DNA from: a virus | Reading direction: 5' to 3' (one strand) | IMG/VR virus record: IMGVR_UViG_3300050821_016912 | Coordinates: 1-39,203 of that record | Length of the DNA stretch: 39,203 nt | The notes under the pieces: generated by a model | What the model saw: the letters and a program-made list of their open reading frames with translations, nothing else | The model's database searches: none | What the model was told of the DNA's origin: nothing | Shown here: in pieces, positions 15,669-24,894 of the stretch | Layout of the letters: each line of letters opens with the position of its first letter | How positions within the stretch are numbered: the first letter of the stretch is position 1 | Program-made: the position numbers and the translations under genes

Positions 15669-18332
15669 ATGGGATCAGTAGTCAGCGGCGTGCAAAATTT
15701 AGTAACCGGGGCCTCGGGTGCTCTAACACCGCAGGATAATTTCCAGGCGAACGATGCCAACCAACAGCAATATTTGCAAAACTCGCAGACCAATCTGCAA
15801 TCGACCCAACAGGGGCAGCAAGCCTTAGCCCAAGCTCTTTTGGCGCAATCTCAAGGCCAGGGTGTTAACTTAGCGCAAGCGCAGCTCAACCAAGCGACCG
15901 ATCAGAATATAAAGCAAAACGCGGGGCTTATCGCCTCACAAAAGGGCATGAATCCGGCATTGGCCCAAAGACTTGCCGCCGAAAACCAAGGCAATATGAG
16001 CCAGCAAGCGGCCCAACAGGGTGCCACCCTCGCTGCCCAAACGCAGCTTGGAGCCCAGCAACAATTGGGCGGTGTTTATAACAATATGGCCACAAGCGAT
16101 GTGCAAAACTCAAGTGTCGCCCAAGGTGGTATTAACAATGCCGACACGCTCAACCAGAAAACCGCAGCAGCCAACGCGGCAGCCACCCAATCAACGGCGG
16201 GCGGATTGCTCGGGGGTTTGGGCAGTTCACTTACCAGCATGATGAGTGGTGGCGGCGGTGGTGGTGGTGGCGGTGGCGGCGGGCTCTTGGGCAGCGTGAT
16301 GCAGGCGGCCCCTATGGTCGCGATGATGGCATCAAGGGGTGGTAAAGTCCCAGGCCAAGCAAGTGTTAAAGGCAATAGCCCGTCCAACGACACGGTCCCT
16401 GCCATGCTCTCCCCTGGCGAGATTGTCATTCCAAGGACTTATGCAGGCTCCATTGAAAAAGCAAAAGCCTTTATCGATGAGATCAAGGGCAAAACAACAC
16501 CAAAGCTCTCGGGCGAATCCAGTGACCATTTTCATTTTGAGCACCCCGACGGGCAAAAGTTTAAGATCGCCAAAAAAGGCATTTCAGAAAAGCTATTAAA
16601 ACAAATCAAGAGCATGCCGGCCCAAAAACTCTCAGGCGGCGGCGATGTCATGGTTGCAGACCCTGGCGAGGGACTGCCCCAAATCACCACCGTTGCCGAC
16701 CCTTCCACTGTGCCGCTCGATTCTGATTTGCGCATCGATACAACCCTTGATGATCCCTCGACGGTGCCGGCCGATTCGCCTCTTCGGATTCAAACATTCG
16801 CCGATGGCTCTCCTGATGTGGAACCTGTTGAGGGCAATGTTGATCGGAGCTTGGCATCGGTTGCAAGCCCGACACCTGACGGCGGTTCTTTACCTGCGCA
16901 ACCCACGACGACAGTCGATCAAGATGGCGGCATCCAACAAATTGCACCCTCGGATATAGGCCTTGGGCAAAAAATTGCCAACACATTCGACCCGGCCCAA
17001 AACCAGCAATTATCACAAAACATGTCGCAGTTTGGCGGCCCGCAAGAGCAACCACCCGGCCCGGCTCCGCAACCCACGCCCAACACTCCAAATCCCGAAG
17101 GCACGGGCGGCACTGGTACAAATTCCCCCAAACCCCAAGGCACAAACAATTATTCCCTAGGTGCTTTTGGCGGGAAAAACCCCTTTAACGCCATTTACGA
17201 CAAACAAATAAGCCTTGTTGACCAACAGGGCAAGCAAAATGACATCGCTCAAATGCATCAAGAGCGTGTTTATGACGATTATTTAAACTCGATTGCCCAA
17301 CAAGACCGCATGGCAACCGAGGTTTACAAACAAGACAATGCCAACCTCAATCAACTCCACCAGGCCGTGATGGATGGCCACGTCGATGCCAACAGATTTT
17401 ATAATGACAAATCAACCGGCAATAAAATCGGCACATCCATCGGCCTTATTTTGGGCGGCATTGGGGCCGGTATGCTTCATTCGACCAACAACGTGGCAGC
17501 CCAAATTCTACAAAAACAAATCGATAACGACATTGATTCCCAAAAAACAGAGCTTGGGAAAAACGAAACACTTTATTCCAATGCACTTAAAAAATATGGC
17601 GATGACAGGCTTGCAGACCAGGCCGTTAGGCAACAATTGATCACCGTGACGCAAGCGAAATTGGCCAAAGCTGCGGCAGCCGACGGGGGCCAGCAAGCTT
17701 TAACCAACGCGCAGCTCGCCATTAACAACCTTCAAATGCAAAAAGTGCAAATGGGCCGGCAGTTGGCTTTGGACCAAGTGAAGAGATCATTTTATGGGGC
17801 TGGTGCAAACCCCAACCAAGACGGCGGCTTTCCTGCAAGTATGGAAGGGGCTTTAAGATCAAGCCCGCAATTTAAAGACGTACCTATGGCAAGATCAGGC
17901 GACCGCATTTATCCAGCCGTGAGCAAAGAGGCGGCTGAAGAACAGCGCCAACTTGAGCCCCTCGCTGGCAACGTTACCGATAACTTAAGAAAGCTTCAGC
18001 AAATCGGGATCAACGGCCTTGCGACGCCCGAGGGACGGGCCCAAGCACAGGTCCTTCGGGGCCAGCTCTTAGCCGATTTGCCAAAGCTCAAATCAGTTGA
18101 GATTGGTGGAAAAAGAATCCCTGAATCTGAAATCAATTTGGCAGAGAAGTATTTGGGCGATCCGTCGTCGGTTATGCAAATTGCAACCCAAGGATATAAA
18201 AACCAGGCCGTTTTAAGCAGCATCGTAAACGAAGTGGAAGGCAAGCGTGAGGCAAACCTCATTGGTTACCACCGCATCCAACAACCATCGAGCGGCAACA
18301 CGCAACTTAAATCTGGGTTTAATAACAAATGA
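15669..18332 (+). CDS. Large internal virion / DNA-ejection protein, 887 aa
   Basis: Gln/Asn/Ala-rich N-terminal 190 residues with long polar helices (QQQYLQNSQTNLQSTQQGQQ, LAQRLAAENQGNMSQQAAQQ), a run of 12 glycines (16248-16283), then GNSPSNDTVPAMLSPGEIVI near 235-255. That NDTVPAMLSPGE-V-I-P motif recurs in phage internal and tape-like proteins. Residues about 344-379 hold two tandem 18-residue units starting DPSTVP. The C-terminal half is helical with a Gly-rich span (IGTSIGLILGGIGAGML near 590). Place after the nozzle and GNAT-like gene matches T7 gp14-gp16, whose proteins form the ejection channel. Called by place and composition; the stop overlaps the next start by 4 bases. Confidence 0.68.
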   Translation: MGSVVSGVQNLVTGASGALTPQDNFQANDANQQQYLQNSQTNLQSTQQGQQALAQALLAQSQGQGVNLAQAQLNQATDQNIKQNAGLIASQKGMNPALAQRLAAENQGNMSQQAAQQGATLAAQTQLGAQQQLGGVYNNMATSDVQNSSVAQGGINNADTLNQKTAAANAAATQSTAGGLLGGLGSSLTSMMSGGGGGGGGGGGGLLGSVMQAAPMVAMMASRGGKVPGQASVKGNSPSNDTVPAMLSPGEIVIPRTYAGSIEKAKAFIDEIKGKTTPKLSGESSDHFHFEHPDGQKFKIAKKGISEKLLKQIKSMPAQKLSGGGDVMVADPGEGLPQITTVADPSTVPLDSDLRIDTTLDDPSTVPADSPLRIQTFADGSPDVEPVEGNVDRSLASVASPTPDGGSLPAQPTTTVDQDGGIQQIAPSDIGLGQKIANTFDPAQNQQLSQNMSQFGGPQEQPPGPAPQPTPNTPNPEGTGGTGTNSPKPQGTNNYSLGAFGGKNPFNAIYDKQISLVDQQGKQNDIAQMHQERVYDDYLNSIAQQDRMATEVYKQDNANLNQLHQAVMDGHVDANRFYNDKSTGNKIGTSIGLILGGIGAGMLHSTNNVAAQILQKQIDNDIDSQKTELGKNETLYSNALKKYGDDRLADQAVRQQLITVTQAKLAKAAAADGGQQALTNAQLAINNLQMQKVQMGRQLALDQVKRSFYGAGANPNQDGGFPASMEGALRSSPQFKDVPMARSGDRIYPAVSKEAAEEQRQLEPLAGNVTDNLRKLQQIGINGLATPEGRAQAQVLRGQLLADLPKLKSVEIGGKRIPESEINLAEKYLGDPSSVMQIATQGYKNQAVLSSIVNEVEGKREANLIGYHRIQQPSSGNTQLKSGFNNK
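16248..16283 (+). repeat. Poly-glycine (GGN)12 tract
   Basis: Twelve consecutive Gly codons (mixed GGT, GGC, GGG) in the internal virion protein. A slippage-prone microsatellite that also acts as a flexible linker. Confidence 0.9.
16698..16805 (+). repeat. Two tandem 54-bp units (18 residues each)
   Basis: Both units begin with codons for DPSTVP and continue with x-D-S-x-L-R-I-x-T. The protein is better conserved than the DNA between units, so the duplication is not recent. Function unknown. Confidence 0.75.
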
Positions 18333-19978
18333 GTGATCAGGTCACCACCCAACCAAGCCCTGCCCCCGATGCGGCGATAAGCGCCGAGCCGAGAATCAAT
18401 GTCTTCTCGCCCGATGGCTCGGCCCAAAATGCTCCCGAGAGTATGGTCCAGCACTTGATCAGCCATGGTTATAGGGTCGCATCACCCACCGAGGTGCAAA
18501 ATGTCCAAGATGAAGACCGTTACGGCTCGGGCGTTGGCAATGCTTTAAAAGCGGCGGCGGCAGGGGCAGCCCGTGGGTCAACCTTTGGATTATCGGATCA
18601 ATTTTTAACGGGTGCTTTGGGTGTGGACCCGCACACCCTTCAGGCTTTAAAAACCCATCAAGCTTTTGCATCAGCCGCAGGCGAAGTTGCAGGCGTTGCA
18701 GGCTCAGCTTTGCTGGCCCCTGAATTATCCCCTGTCGGTATGCTCGGCAAAGCCGGGCAAGCGGTTGCAGAAGGTGTAGCGCCCGCCGTTCAAGGCATAA
18801 CGGGAAGCCAAATCGCGGCCCAAACTCTCTCTCGTGCGGCGGGCGCGGCCCTTGAGGGCGCAGGTTTTGGCGCAGGCCAAGGGATCAGCGAAAAAGCGTT
18901 GGGCGATGCCGATTTAAATGCCCAAAAATTCTTAGCCCATGTGGGCTTTGGCGCCATGTTTGGCGGGGCCTTAGGCGGTGCATTGGGTTTGGGCTCAGAG
19001 CTTGCGCCCAAAGTGATCGGCGCCAGCCAAAAAGTTTTAGATCAATTCCAAGAAAAGCTTGAACCCTATTTGCAAGATGCCTCAAAGAGCCAAGGCGGGG
19101 GTTTTTTAGAAGGGGCTGCAGCGATTGGTTTAGGCAGTCATCACCCCTTGCTCGGGGCTGCCTATGAGGCTGCCGCAATGCTCAATAATCCCAATCTCGC
19201 CTTTCAACGCCTGGCCAAACTCAACTCCATGGCGCAAACGGTGACAGACAAAGTCGCAATGCTTTCAGATAAGATTTTTGACCCGGCTGCCAAAGTGACC
19301 GAAGAATTTGCGGGCTATTTGGGCGCAAAAGTCCCCTTTGATACCCTTTCAAAAAAGGTGTCGCAATATGACAACAATCCCGATTTACTGATGAATCATT
19401 TAAACAAGGCCACCCAAGAGCTTTACGACGTGGCGCCTGATCATGCGGGAGCCTTGCAAACCGCTGCGGCCAAGGGTGTGCAGTTTTTAAACTCCAAAGT
19501 GCCAAGGGCCGTGGACCAAAAACCCTTATCGCCCAAATATGTGCCCTCGCAAGCCGAGATGCAGGATTTCAAACAATACTTCGACCTTGTCAATAATCCG
19601 CTCATTTCATTGGAGCAGGTCAAAACCGGCATGATCACGCCGAAGGCCGTTGAAGTGTTAAGCAATGTTTATCCAAAGCTTTACCAGAGCATGCAGACAG
19701 AAGTGGGATCAAAGCTTATCGATCATTTGTCGCAGAAAAAACTTTTGCCCTATAAAACCAAGCTTGCGCTCTCGCTTTTCTTAAATACGGATCTTGATTC
19801 CTCGATGACTGGGCAATCAATCATGTCGAGCCAAATGGCGCACCAAGTGATGGCATTAAAAAACCAGGCGCAAAATGGCGGCGGCATAAAAACATCGCAA
19901 AAGGGGCTTCAAAGCCTCAAATCAGGCCAACAAATTTTAACTTCTCAGCAGGCATCGAGCCAACGGGCCGACACTTAA
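18329..19978 (+). CDS. Internal virion / ejection protein with glycine-zipper spans, 549 aa
   Basis: Starts MSDQVTTQPSPAPDAAISAE; near residues 35-60 SMVQHLISHGYRVASPTEVQ, a short domain seen at the start of several phage internal proteins. Residues about 70-230 are Ala/Gly-rich with repeated small-residue helices (NALKAAAAGAARGSTFGLSD, ALEGAGFGAGQGISEKALGD, GFGAMFGGALGGALGLGSEL), which could insert into membrane as glycine zippers during DNA entry. The rest is ordinary helix. ATGA overlap with the preceding gene suggests equal synthesis of the two. Role inferred from place and these segments. Confidence 0.65.
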   Translation: MSDQVTTQPSPAPDAAISAEPRINVFSPDGSAQNAPESMVQHLISHGYRVASPTEVQNVQDEDRYGSGVGNALKAAAAGAARGSTFGLSDQFLTGALGVDPHTLQALKTHQAFASAAGEVAGVAGSALLAPELSPVGMLGKAGQAVAEGVAPAVQGITGSQIAAQTLSRAAGAALEGAGFGAGQGISEKALGDADLNAQKFLAHVGFGAMFGGALGGALGLGSELAPKVIGASQKVLDQFQEKLEPYLQDASKSQGGGFLEGAAAIGLGSHHPLLGAAYEAAAMLNNPNLAFQRLAKLNSMAQTVTDKVAMLSDKIFDPAAKVTEEFAGYLGAKVPFDTLSKKVSQYDNNPDLLMNHLNKATQELYDVAPDHAGALQTAAAKGVQFLNSKVPRAVDQKPLSPKYVPSQAEMQDFKQYFDLVNNPLISLEQVKTGMITPKAVEVLSNVYPKLYQSMQTEVGSKLIDHLSQKKLLPYKTKLALSLFLNTDLDSSMTGQSIMSSQMAHQVMALKNQAQNGGGIKTSQKGLQSLKSGQQILTSQQASSQRADT

Positions 19979-19988
19979 AGGGGATCTC

Positions 19989-20348
19989 ATGGCGAAAAAA
20001 AGCATACTTTATCCAAAGGCCATCACGGGGCAATCGCTTTCGGCCTCTTTTCAAGGCACCGCATACCCGACAGAAACACTTGATAATCTTTGCTATCAAA
20101 TCGTGGTTACAACCTCTGATTCGCAGGGGACATTTTCCATTCTCGCCTCAAATGATGGGGTGAATTTTGATGCGGTGACGTTGGGTGGCTCCAATTCTGG
20201 CATCCCCACGGTGGCTGCGGCCAACACCACCATCTCAATCAATATCAATCAATGGCCCTATGCTTATGTGGCCCTAAATTACACTTCAACAACCGCTGGC
20301 ACTGGCACTTGCTCCATTGCATTCGGCGCGAAACAAATCGGGGGCTGA
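19989..20348 (+). CDS. Small beta-sandwich virion protein (copy A)
   Basis: 119 residues. SLSASFQGTAYPTETLDNLC is followed by YQIVVTTSDSQGTFSILASN, then DGVNFDAVTLGG, and WPYAYVALNYTSTTAGTGTC near the end: alternating strands with the GTFxIxASNDGxNxxxV and YxxVxLxYT..AGTG signature found in small phage head/tail proteins. The gene at 24496 shares the same plan. It is probably a virion surface or fibre-base protein. Ribosome site AAAGGGGAT precedes ATG. Confidence 0.6.
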   Translation: MAKKSILYPKAITGQSLSASFQGTAYPTETLDNLCYQIVVTTSDSQGTFSILASNDGVNFDAVTLGGSNSGIPTVAAANTTISININQWPYAYVALNYTSTTAGTGTCSIAFGAKQIGG

Positions 20349-20351
20349 TCA

Positions 20352-21164
20352 ATGAGCACACAAGATTTCTTTTACCCCACACCGCCCATCTCGGTCTCGG
20401 CAACCAACCCATCGGTAGGCGTCAATGGGTCGACCGCTCCAACGAATTCAACCGAGATCGGCTACATTGTAGCGGGCAATTTGGTTGGAGCCACAGGCAC
20501 TGCCAACGGTCTCAAGGTCGATGCCTCCGGTACAACGCAACCCGTCTCGGGCACTGTCACGGCCAACCAAGGAACGGCCGGTGCTACAAAATGGCTTGTT
20601 GATGGCTCAGGCGTTACTCAACCTGTCAGTGCTGCATCTTTGCCTTTGCCAACGGGGGCTGCGACATCAGCCCTTCAGACCACGGGCAATACTTCTCTTT
20701 CAACAATTGCCACGAACACGCCGGCCCTTGGACAAGCGTTGGCTGCAGCATCAGTACCAGTCGTTTTAACCGCTGCCCAAATCACAACGCTTACCCCTCT
20801 TTCAACGGTGGCAGCCACCCAAAGCGGGAGCTGGACTGTTACGGGGGGCAACACTGTCACAGGCACACAGATTGCCAATGCCCCGGTGCAAAATATTTAT
20901 TCCAGCACCAACATTACAACGAGCGCTTACGTGCAGCTTGTGGCATCGACCACAAACACAATTAACAGTGTTTACATCTTTGATTCCAGTGGGCAGGCGA
21001 TGATTTTTGCAATCGGCGGCTCTGGCTCAGAAGTCGCGCAAATTTACGTGCCGCCTGGCGGGGGCAATTTCCCGATTCAAATCGCATCGGGCACAAGGAT
21101 TGCGTACAAGGCGTTATCGGCCAACGCGACCGCTGGATATTTAATCATGTCGTTTTTGAAGTAA
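20352..21164 (+). CDS. Tail fibre protein, 270 aa
   Basis: Begins MSTQDFFYPTPPISVSATNP. Contains short modules typical of phage fibres: GLKVDASGTTQPVSGTVTAN, KWLVDGSGVTQPVSAASLPL, TGAATSALQTTGNTSLSTIA. The last 90 residues form a beta domain with YVQLVASTTNTINSVYIFDS and AQIYVPPGGGNFPIQIASGT, likely a head domain that binds the host or a partner fibre. Four bases separate it from the previous gene. Confidence 0.72.
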   Translation: MSTQDFFYPTPPISVSATNPSVGVNGSTAPTNSTEIGYIVAGNLVGATGTANGLKVDASGTTQPVSGTVTANQGTAGATKWLVDGSGVTQPVSAASLPLPTGAATSALQTTGNTSLSTIATNTPALGQALAAASVPVVLTAAQITTLTPLSTVAATQSGSWTVTGGNTVTGTQIANAPVQNIYSSTNITTSAYVQLVASTTNTINSVYIFDSSGQAMIFAIGGSGSEVAQIYVPPGGGNFPIQIASGTRIAYKALSANATAGYLIMSFLK

Positions 21165-21173
21165 GAGGGGATT

Positions 21174-22631
21174 ATGTCATCACCATTTATTTTTGGCCCC
21201 AACGGTCCAATTAACATTAACGCGCCCGCAGCCGGCGCCGTGCAATCCGATGTCAACGGCAATATCACATCAACCACCTTGCCGGTGGCGGATGGCGGGA
21301 CGGGCCTGACCACGCTCACATCCGGCAGCGTCTTGGTTGGTGCTGGCACGTCCAACCCGACACTGGTCGCACCCGGCACATCGGGCAACGTTTTAACATC
21401 CAACGGCTCAACGTGGATTTCATCCACCCCCACTGGCGGCCCTGGCACGGGGACCTTTACGGCAAGCCTTGGCATTACTATAGATGGCGGCGGGGCGGCC
21501 CCCAGCGCGGGCGTGAAGGGATATTTATACGTGCCCTTTGCCTGCACGATTAATAGTGTCACCCTCGCAGCCGACCAATCGGGATCCGCCGTCATTGATA
21601 TTTGGAAAGTCGCCTATGTGTCATTTCCGCCAACGGTCACCAATACGATAACGGCATCCGATTTACCCACACTCTCATCCGCGCAGGACTATCAGGATTC
21701 AACGCTTACGGGGTGGACAACAAGCGTGAATGCGGGTGACGTTTTGGCGTTTAACGTCAATAGCGCATCGACTTTGACCCGTATAAATTTGGTTTTGAAA
21801 GTGACCAGAAGTGCTCCGGCATCGGCCCCGCTCTTCCCGATTTCAGTCCAATCGGGCTCAACATTTTCTATCGGGGCTACAACCAGCGGCACGACTTATT
21901 GCTCCAGTGCCGCAGGCGCAACCGGAACGCTGCCGCTTGCCGCATCCGCTGGCGCGGGCTTTGTCGTTACTATGACAAAAACCCATGCAACCGACGTCAC
22001 CCATGCCAACAATTTGACTTGTTCTGGCTCTGACACGATCAACGCCGGTTTCCAGAATACTTCGCTTTCAAGCTTCGGACTTTGGACACCAGGAGAGAGC
22101 ATTACCGTTACAAGCGACGGTACAAGCGTGTGGTATGTCACAAACCGGGTGACCAACACGGCCTGGTCGACGGCCGTCACAACCACGTGGACAGCGACGA
22201 CCACAAACCCCACTAAGCCCACAACTATGGTCACCGATGCCATCCAATTCCGCAGAGTGGGGGGCAATAGTGCCGAGATTTGGGTGCAGTTTAAATACAC
22301 CTCTAACACTGGGGGAGTCGCGGGCTCAGGCGATTATATTTTGGCGATGCCCAGCGGGATTACTTTCACCGGCGTGACCACTTATTCAACGCTGATCGGC
22401 GCTGGCGGTGTAGCGCCCGTCGCCGATGGATACCCTGGCGGTATCGCCACATATGCGGCCTCACAAACGAATCCTGTATTTGCATTGCCATACAGCTCGA
22501 CAAGCGTGAGGCTTTACTACGCAGGCGCCGCGATCGGTCCTTTTAATAGCGCGTCGAACTATGTTTTCACGCAAACGGCTTTGTCTTTTTCTTTAAAATT
22601 TACAGTTCCAATCGCTAACTGGATGCCATAA
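21174..22631 (+). CDS. Tail fibre protein, 485 aa
   Basis: N-terminus MSSPFIFGPNGPININAPAA, then TLPVADGGTGLTTLTSGSVL and LVAPGTSGNVLTSNGSTWIS, the A-D-G-G-T-G and G-x-x-L-T-S-x-G-x-x-W repeats characteristic of phage fibre shafts. The C-terminal two-thirds is beta-rich and Thr/Ser-rich (TVTNTITASDLPTLSSAQDY; SFSIGATTSGTTYCSSAAGA) and ends in FSLKFTVPIANWMP, a terminal domain like those that bind receptors. No chaperone domain is recognised. Start follows AGAGGGGATT. Confidence 0.72.
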   Translation: MSSPFIFGPNGPININAPAAGAVQSDVNGNITSTTLPVADGGTGLTTLTSGSVLVGAGTSNPTLVAPGTSGNVLTSNGSTWISSTPTGGPGTGTFTASLGITIDGGGAAPSAGVKGYLYVPFACTINSVTLAADQSGSAVIDIWKVAYVSFPPTVTNTITASDLPTLSSAQDYQDSTLTGWTTSVNAGDVLAFNVNSASTLTRINLVLKVTRSAPASAPLFPISVQSGSTFSIGATTSGTTYCSSAAGATGTLPLAASAGAGFVVTMTKTHATDVTHANNLTCSGSDTINAGFQNTSLSSFGLWTPGESITVTSDGTSVWYVTNRVTNTAWSTAVTTTWTATTTNPTKPTTMVTDAIQFRRVGGNSAEIWVQFKYTSNTGGVAGSGDYILAMPSGITFTGVTTYSTLIGAGGVAPVADGYPGGIATYAASQTNPVFALPYSSTSVRLYYAGAAIGPFNSASNYVFTQTALSFSLKFTVPIANWMP

Positions 22632-22643
22632 GGGGTAAATGAA

Positions 22644-24236
22644 ATGGCTTTGAGTGCATCGACAGTATGGGAAATTAGACAACAGGCCAGTTCCGCTAAT
22701 GCCGGGGGTGGCGGATTTAATTCTGGGAATTCCAGCCCCGGAACGGACTACTCACAACAACTAAATCCACAATATTCATTTAGTGACCTTTCGAGCACCA
22801 CGGGGTCGACGAACCCCAGTATCGTGAGCTCAGCCAGCCATTCCTTTACAAGTGCCGACCAAGGCAACCTAATGCATATTTCGTCCGGCACCTCGTTCTT
22901 AAATGGCTGGTACGAAATTGTAAGTGTGTCCGGCGGGAACGCCACGCTCGACAGGGCATGCGGCACGACGGGCACCATTTCAGGCGGACATTATGCCGTC
23001 GGCGGCGCACTATCTTTGCAGGATTCCAGCGATTCCACCGTTTGCAACGCCATGGTCGCTGGAAATAAAGTCTGGATTTTGGGCGGGGCGTCTCACCCAA
23101 CCTACACCCTGAGCGCCACCCTTAACATCACCACAAACGCTACAACACTCAGCCAAATTTCTTGGGAAGGTTATAATTCGGTACGCGGGGATAAGCCCCA
23201 AGGCACTTTAAGGCCTGTCTTAAACACGAGAGTGTTCTTGTGCGGCAATAACTTTAATTTTACTAGCATGGTATTCTCAAGCAACGTCGCAGCCACGCAG
23301 GTAAGCCCCGGGACAAGGTGCAATTTTTTCTTCTGTAAGTTTATCCAATCGACAACCACGGCCAACGTTGCAGCAGTACTTGCCTCAAACTATTGCACGT
23401 TTCTTAATTGTGAGTTTATCAGTTACGCAGGCAGGGGGCTTTCATGTGCGAACGAGATTTTGGTCGCGAATTCATATTTCCATGATAGCGACACTGGAAT
23501 ACTAAACACAAATGGTTCTGGTAATTATGGCAGCGTCTATATAAACTGTATATTTGATTCAATGGTCACAGCAGGTATTTCATATAGCGGGACCGATGAC
23601 GTGCCAGATTTAATTGATGGCTGCACTTTTTTTGGCGGCATCACAAACAAAACAGGTACAGGCATCTTAATGGTCGCAAACTGTGCCAATAAGAGGATTT
23701 TTAACAATATCTTTACAGGTCTTGCCACTGGCATTTCGTGCGCTGATGCCTCTGGGGCTCTTCAGGGAACAAGCTTTTTTCTGAATTGGAATAATTTTAT
23801 ATCCAATACCACGGATGTTACAAACCTGACCAAGGGGCCAAACGATATTGCCTTGGCGACCAATTTCGCAAACGTTGCGCAATTGACCGGTACTGGTGCT
23901 ACGGTGTCAGGCTCAACTTTGGCCATCACATCGGCTACTGGTATTACAATTAACCAGGATTTTGTTTATATAATCTCGGGCACGGGGGCTACTGCGCAGC
24001 AATATCTGATCACAAACGTGTCAGGCACGACCCTCACACTCTCAAGTGCGCCTGGCGGAAGTGGTACAAATATCGTTTATCAAATAACAACAGGCAGGAA
24101 TTTTTATCCCGGCCCGAATATGCAATCAGTTGGCAGCATAGGGGTTTTTCCTGGCGCGTTGACGACAGGGTTTCAATCAATCGGCGCAATACAAAGAGCA
24201 GTACCTTTAACGCTCGCCACAACATGGATAGGATAA
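22644..24236 (+). CDS. Tail spike with right-handed beta-helix, 530 aa
   Basis: After a short N-terminal anchor (MALSASTVWEIRQQASSANA) the central part, about residues 170-380, has regularly spaced short strands with N/C/F ladders: RCNFFFCKFIQSTTTANVAA, NYCTFLNCEFISYAGRGLSC, EILVANSYFHDSDTGILNTN, VYINCIFDSMVTAGISYSG, LIDGCTFFGGITNKTGTGIL, RIFNNIFTGLATGISC. About 22-28 residues per turn is the pattern of parallel beta-helix spikes and pectate-lyase-like proteins. It probably binds, and may cut, a surface polysaccharide; catalytic residues cannot be assigned. The C-terminus has a beta module (about 410-480). Confidence 0.75.
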   Translation: MALSASTVWEIRQQASSANAGGGGFNSGNSSPGTDYSQQLNPQYSFSDLSSTTGSTNPSIVSSASHSFTSADQGNLMHISSGTSFLNGWYEIVSVSGGNATLDRACGTTGTISGGHYAVGGALSLQDSSDSTVCNAMVAGNKVWILGGASHPTYTLSATLNITTNATTLSQISWEGYNSVRGDKPQGTLRPVLNTRVFLCGNNFNFTSMVFSSNVAATQVSPGTRCNFFFCKFIQSTTTANVAAVLASNYCTFLNCEFISYAGRGLSCANEILVANSYFHDSDTGILNTNGSGNYGSVYINCIFDSMVTAGISYSGTDDVPDLIDGCTFFGGITNKTGTGILMVANCANKRIFNNIFTGLATGISCADASGALQGTSFFLNWNNFISNTTDVTNLTKGPNDIALATNFANVAQLTGTGATVSGSTLAITSATGITINQDFVYIISGTGATAQQYLITNVSGTTLTLSSAPGGSGTNIVYQITTGRNFYPGPNMQSVGSIGVFPGALTTGFQSIGAIQRAVPLTLATTWIG

Positions 24237-24239
24237 ATT

Positions 24240-24494
24240 ATGTCAGCAAATAAGAAATATTTTGAATATCTCGAATCAAAAGGGAAATTGCCTAAAGTGG
24301 ATAGCTTTTCCAAAGGCGGCGTGGTCGAGGATGACGACGATGACGCAAAAGAAACCGAGGGCGATGATTTGGATGAAGACGACAAGCTTTATGCGCTCGA
24401 TGAAGAACAACCAGAGCCATATTTCAAAGGGGGACTTGTGGGCAATAGCCCCGTCGCCCACTTGCTTCAGGCTTTAAAGAAACGAAAGGGCTAA
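24240..24494 (+). CDS. Highly acidic small protein, 84 aa
   Basis: Basic N-terminus (MSANKKYFEYLESKGKLPKV) and basic C-terminus (LLQALKKRKG) enclose a strongly acidic middle (VVEDDDDDAKETEGDDLDED). Two F-x-K-G-G-x-V/L repeats (SFSKGGVVE and YFKGGLVGN) border the acidic block. Unknown; it is coupled to the spike gene (4 bases apart) and to the next gene (1 base apart). Confidence 0.55.
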   Translation: MSANKKYFEYLESKGKLPKVDSFSKGGVVEDDDDDAKETEGDDLDEDDKLYALDEEQPEPYFKGGLVGNSPVAHLLQALKKRKG

Positions 24495-24495
24495 A

Positions 24496-24837
24496 ATGCG
24501 CTATGTAAATGACACACTTTTAAATCAGGCGGATGCGACACAAACGAGCCAAACCTCTCAGGCCATTGATGCAAGCTCTTACATTGCGGCATCCATTGTG
24601 GCCATTGCGGCAGGGGGCACCATCACTGGCACCCTGGTGGTGCAAGCGTCCAATGATCTCTTAAACCCCACAAATTGGGTGGCCATCCCGTCGCAAACGG
24701 TAAGCGTCACGGGCGCAGGGGTTTTTATTATACCGAAATTTGATGTCAGCTATCAGTGGCTAAGAATTGTTTATACAAAAACCACGAGTGCAGCAGGGGC
24801 CTTGATCACGGGTATCATTAAATCTGTAGGGTTTTAA
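24496..24837 (+). CDS. Small beta-sandwich virion protein (copy B)
   Basis: 113 residues, last gene of the late operon. GGTITGTLVVQASNDLLNPT, WVAIPSQTVSVTGAGVFIIP and YQWLRIVYTKTTSAAGALIT repeat the strand order and the G-T-x-x-V/I-x-A-S-N-D and A-G landmarks of the gene at 19989, so the two are probable paralogues. Expected to be virion-associated. The stop is followed by a convergent terminator. Confidence 0.58.
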   Translation: MRYVNDTLLNQADATQTSQTSQAIDASSYIAASIVAIAAGGTITGTLVVQASNDLLNPTNWVAIPSQTVSVTGAGVFIIPKFDVSYQWLRIVYTKTTSAAGALITGIIKSVGF

Positions 24838-24851
24838 GCGTTGAGCCTGTG

Positions 24852-24873
24852 GTCCCGAGGGTAAAATCGGGAC
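24852..24873. terminator. Putative convergent terminator of the late operon
   Basis: Perfect 7-bp stem GTCCCGA / TCGGGAC with an 8-base loop, between the end of the plus-strand operon (24837) and the end of the minus-strand genes (24895). There is only a weak T-rich tail (CCTTCCTT on the plus strand), so activity is uncertain. Confidence 0.45.
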
Positions 24874-24894
24874 GCCTTCCTTGGCATCACATCC

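Noticed and set aside
16684-17145. 153-aa minus-strand frame inside the internal virion gene
   Set aside because: Antisense shadow of a long Pro/Gln-rich coding region with steady plus-strand coding; no ribosome site.
15669-19978. Tape-measure proteins of a long tail
   Set aside because: No tail tube, sheath, chaperone or distal-tail genes are present, and the genes follow a nozzle-like protein, so internal virion proteins fit better.
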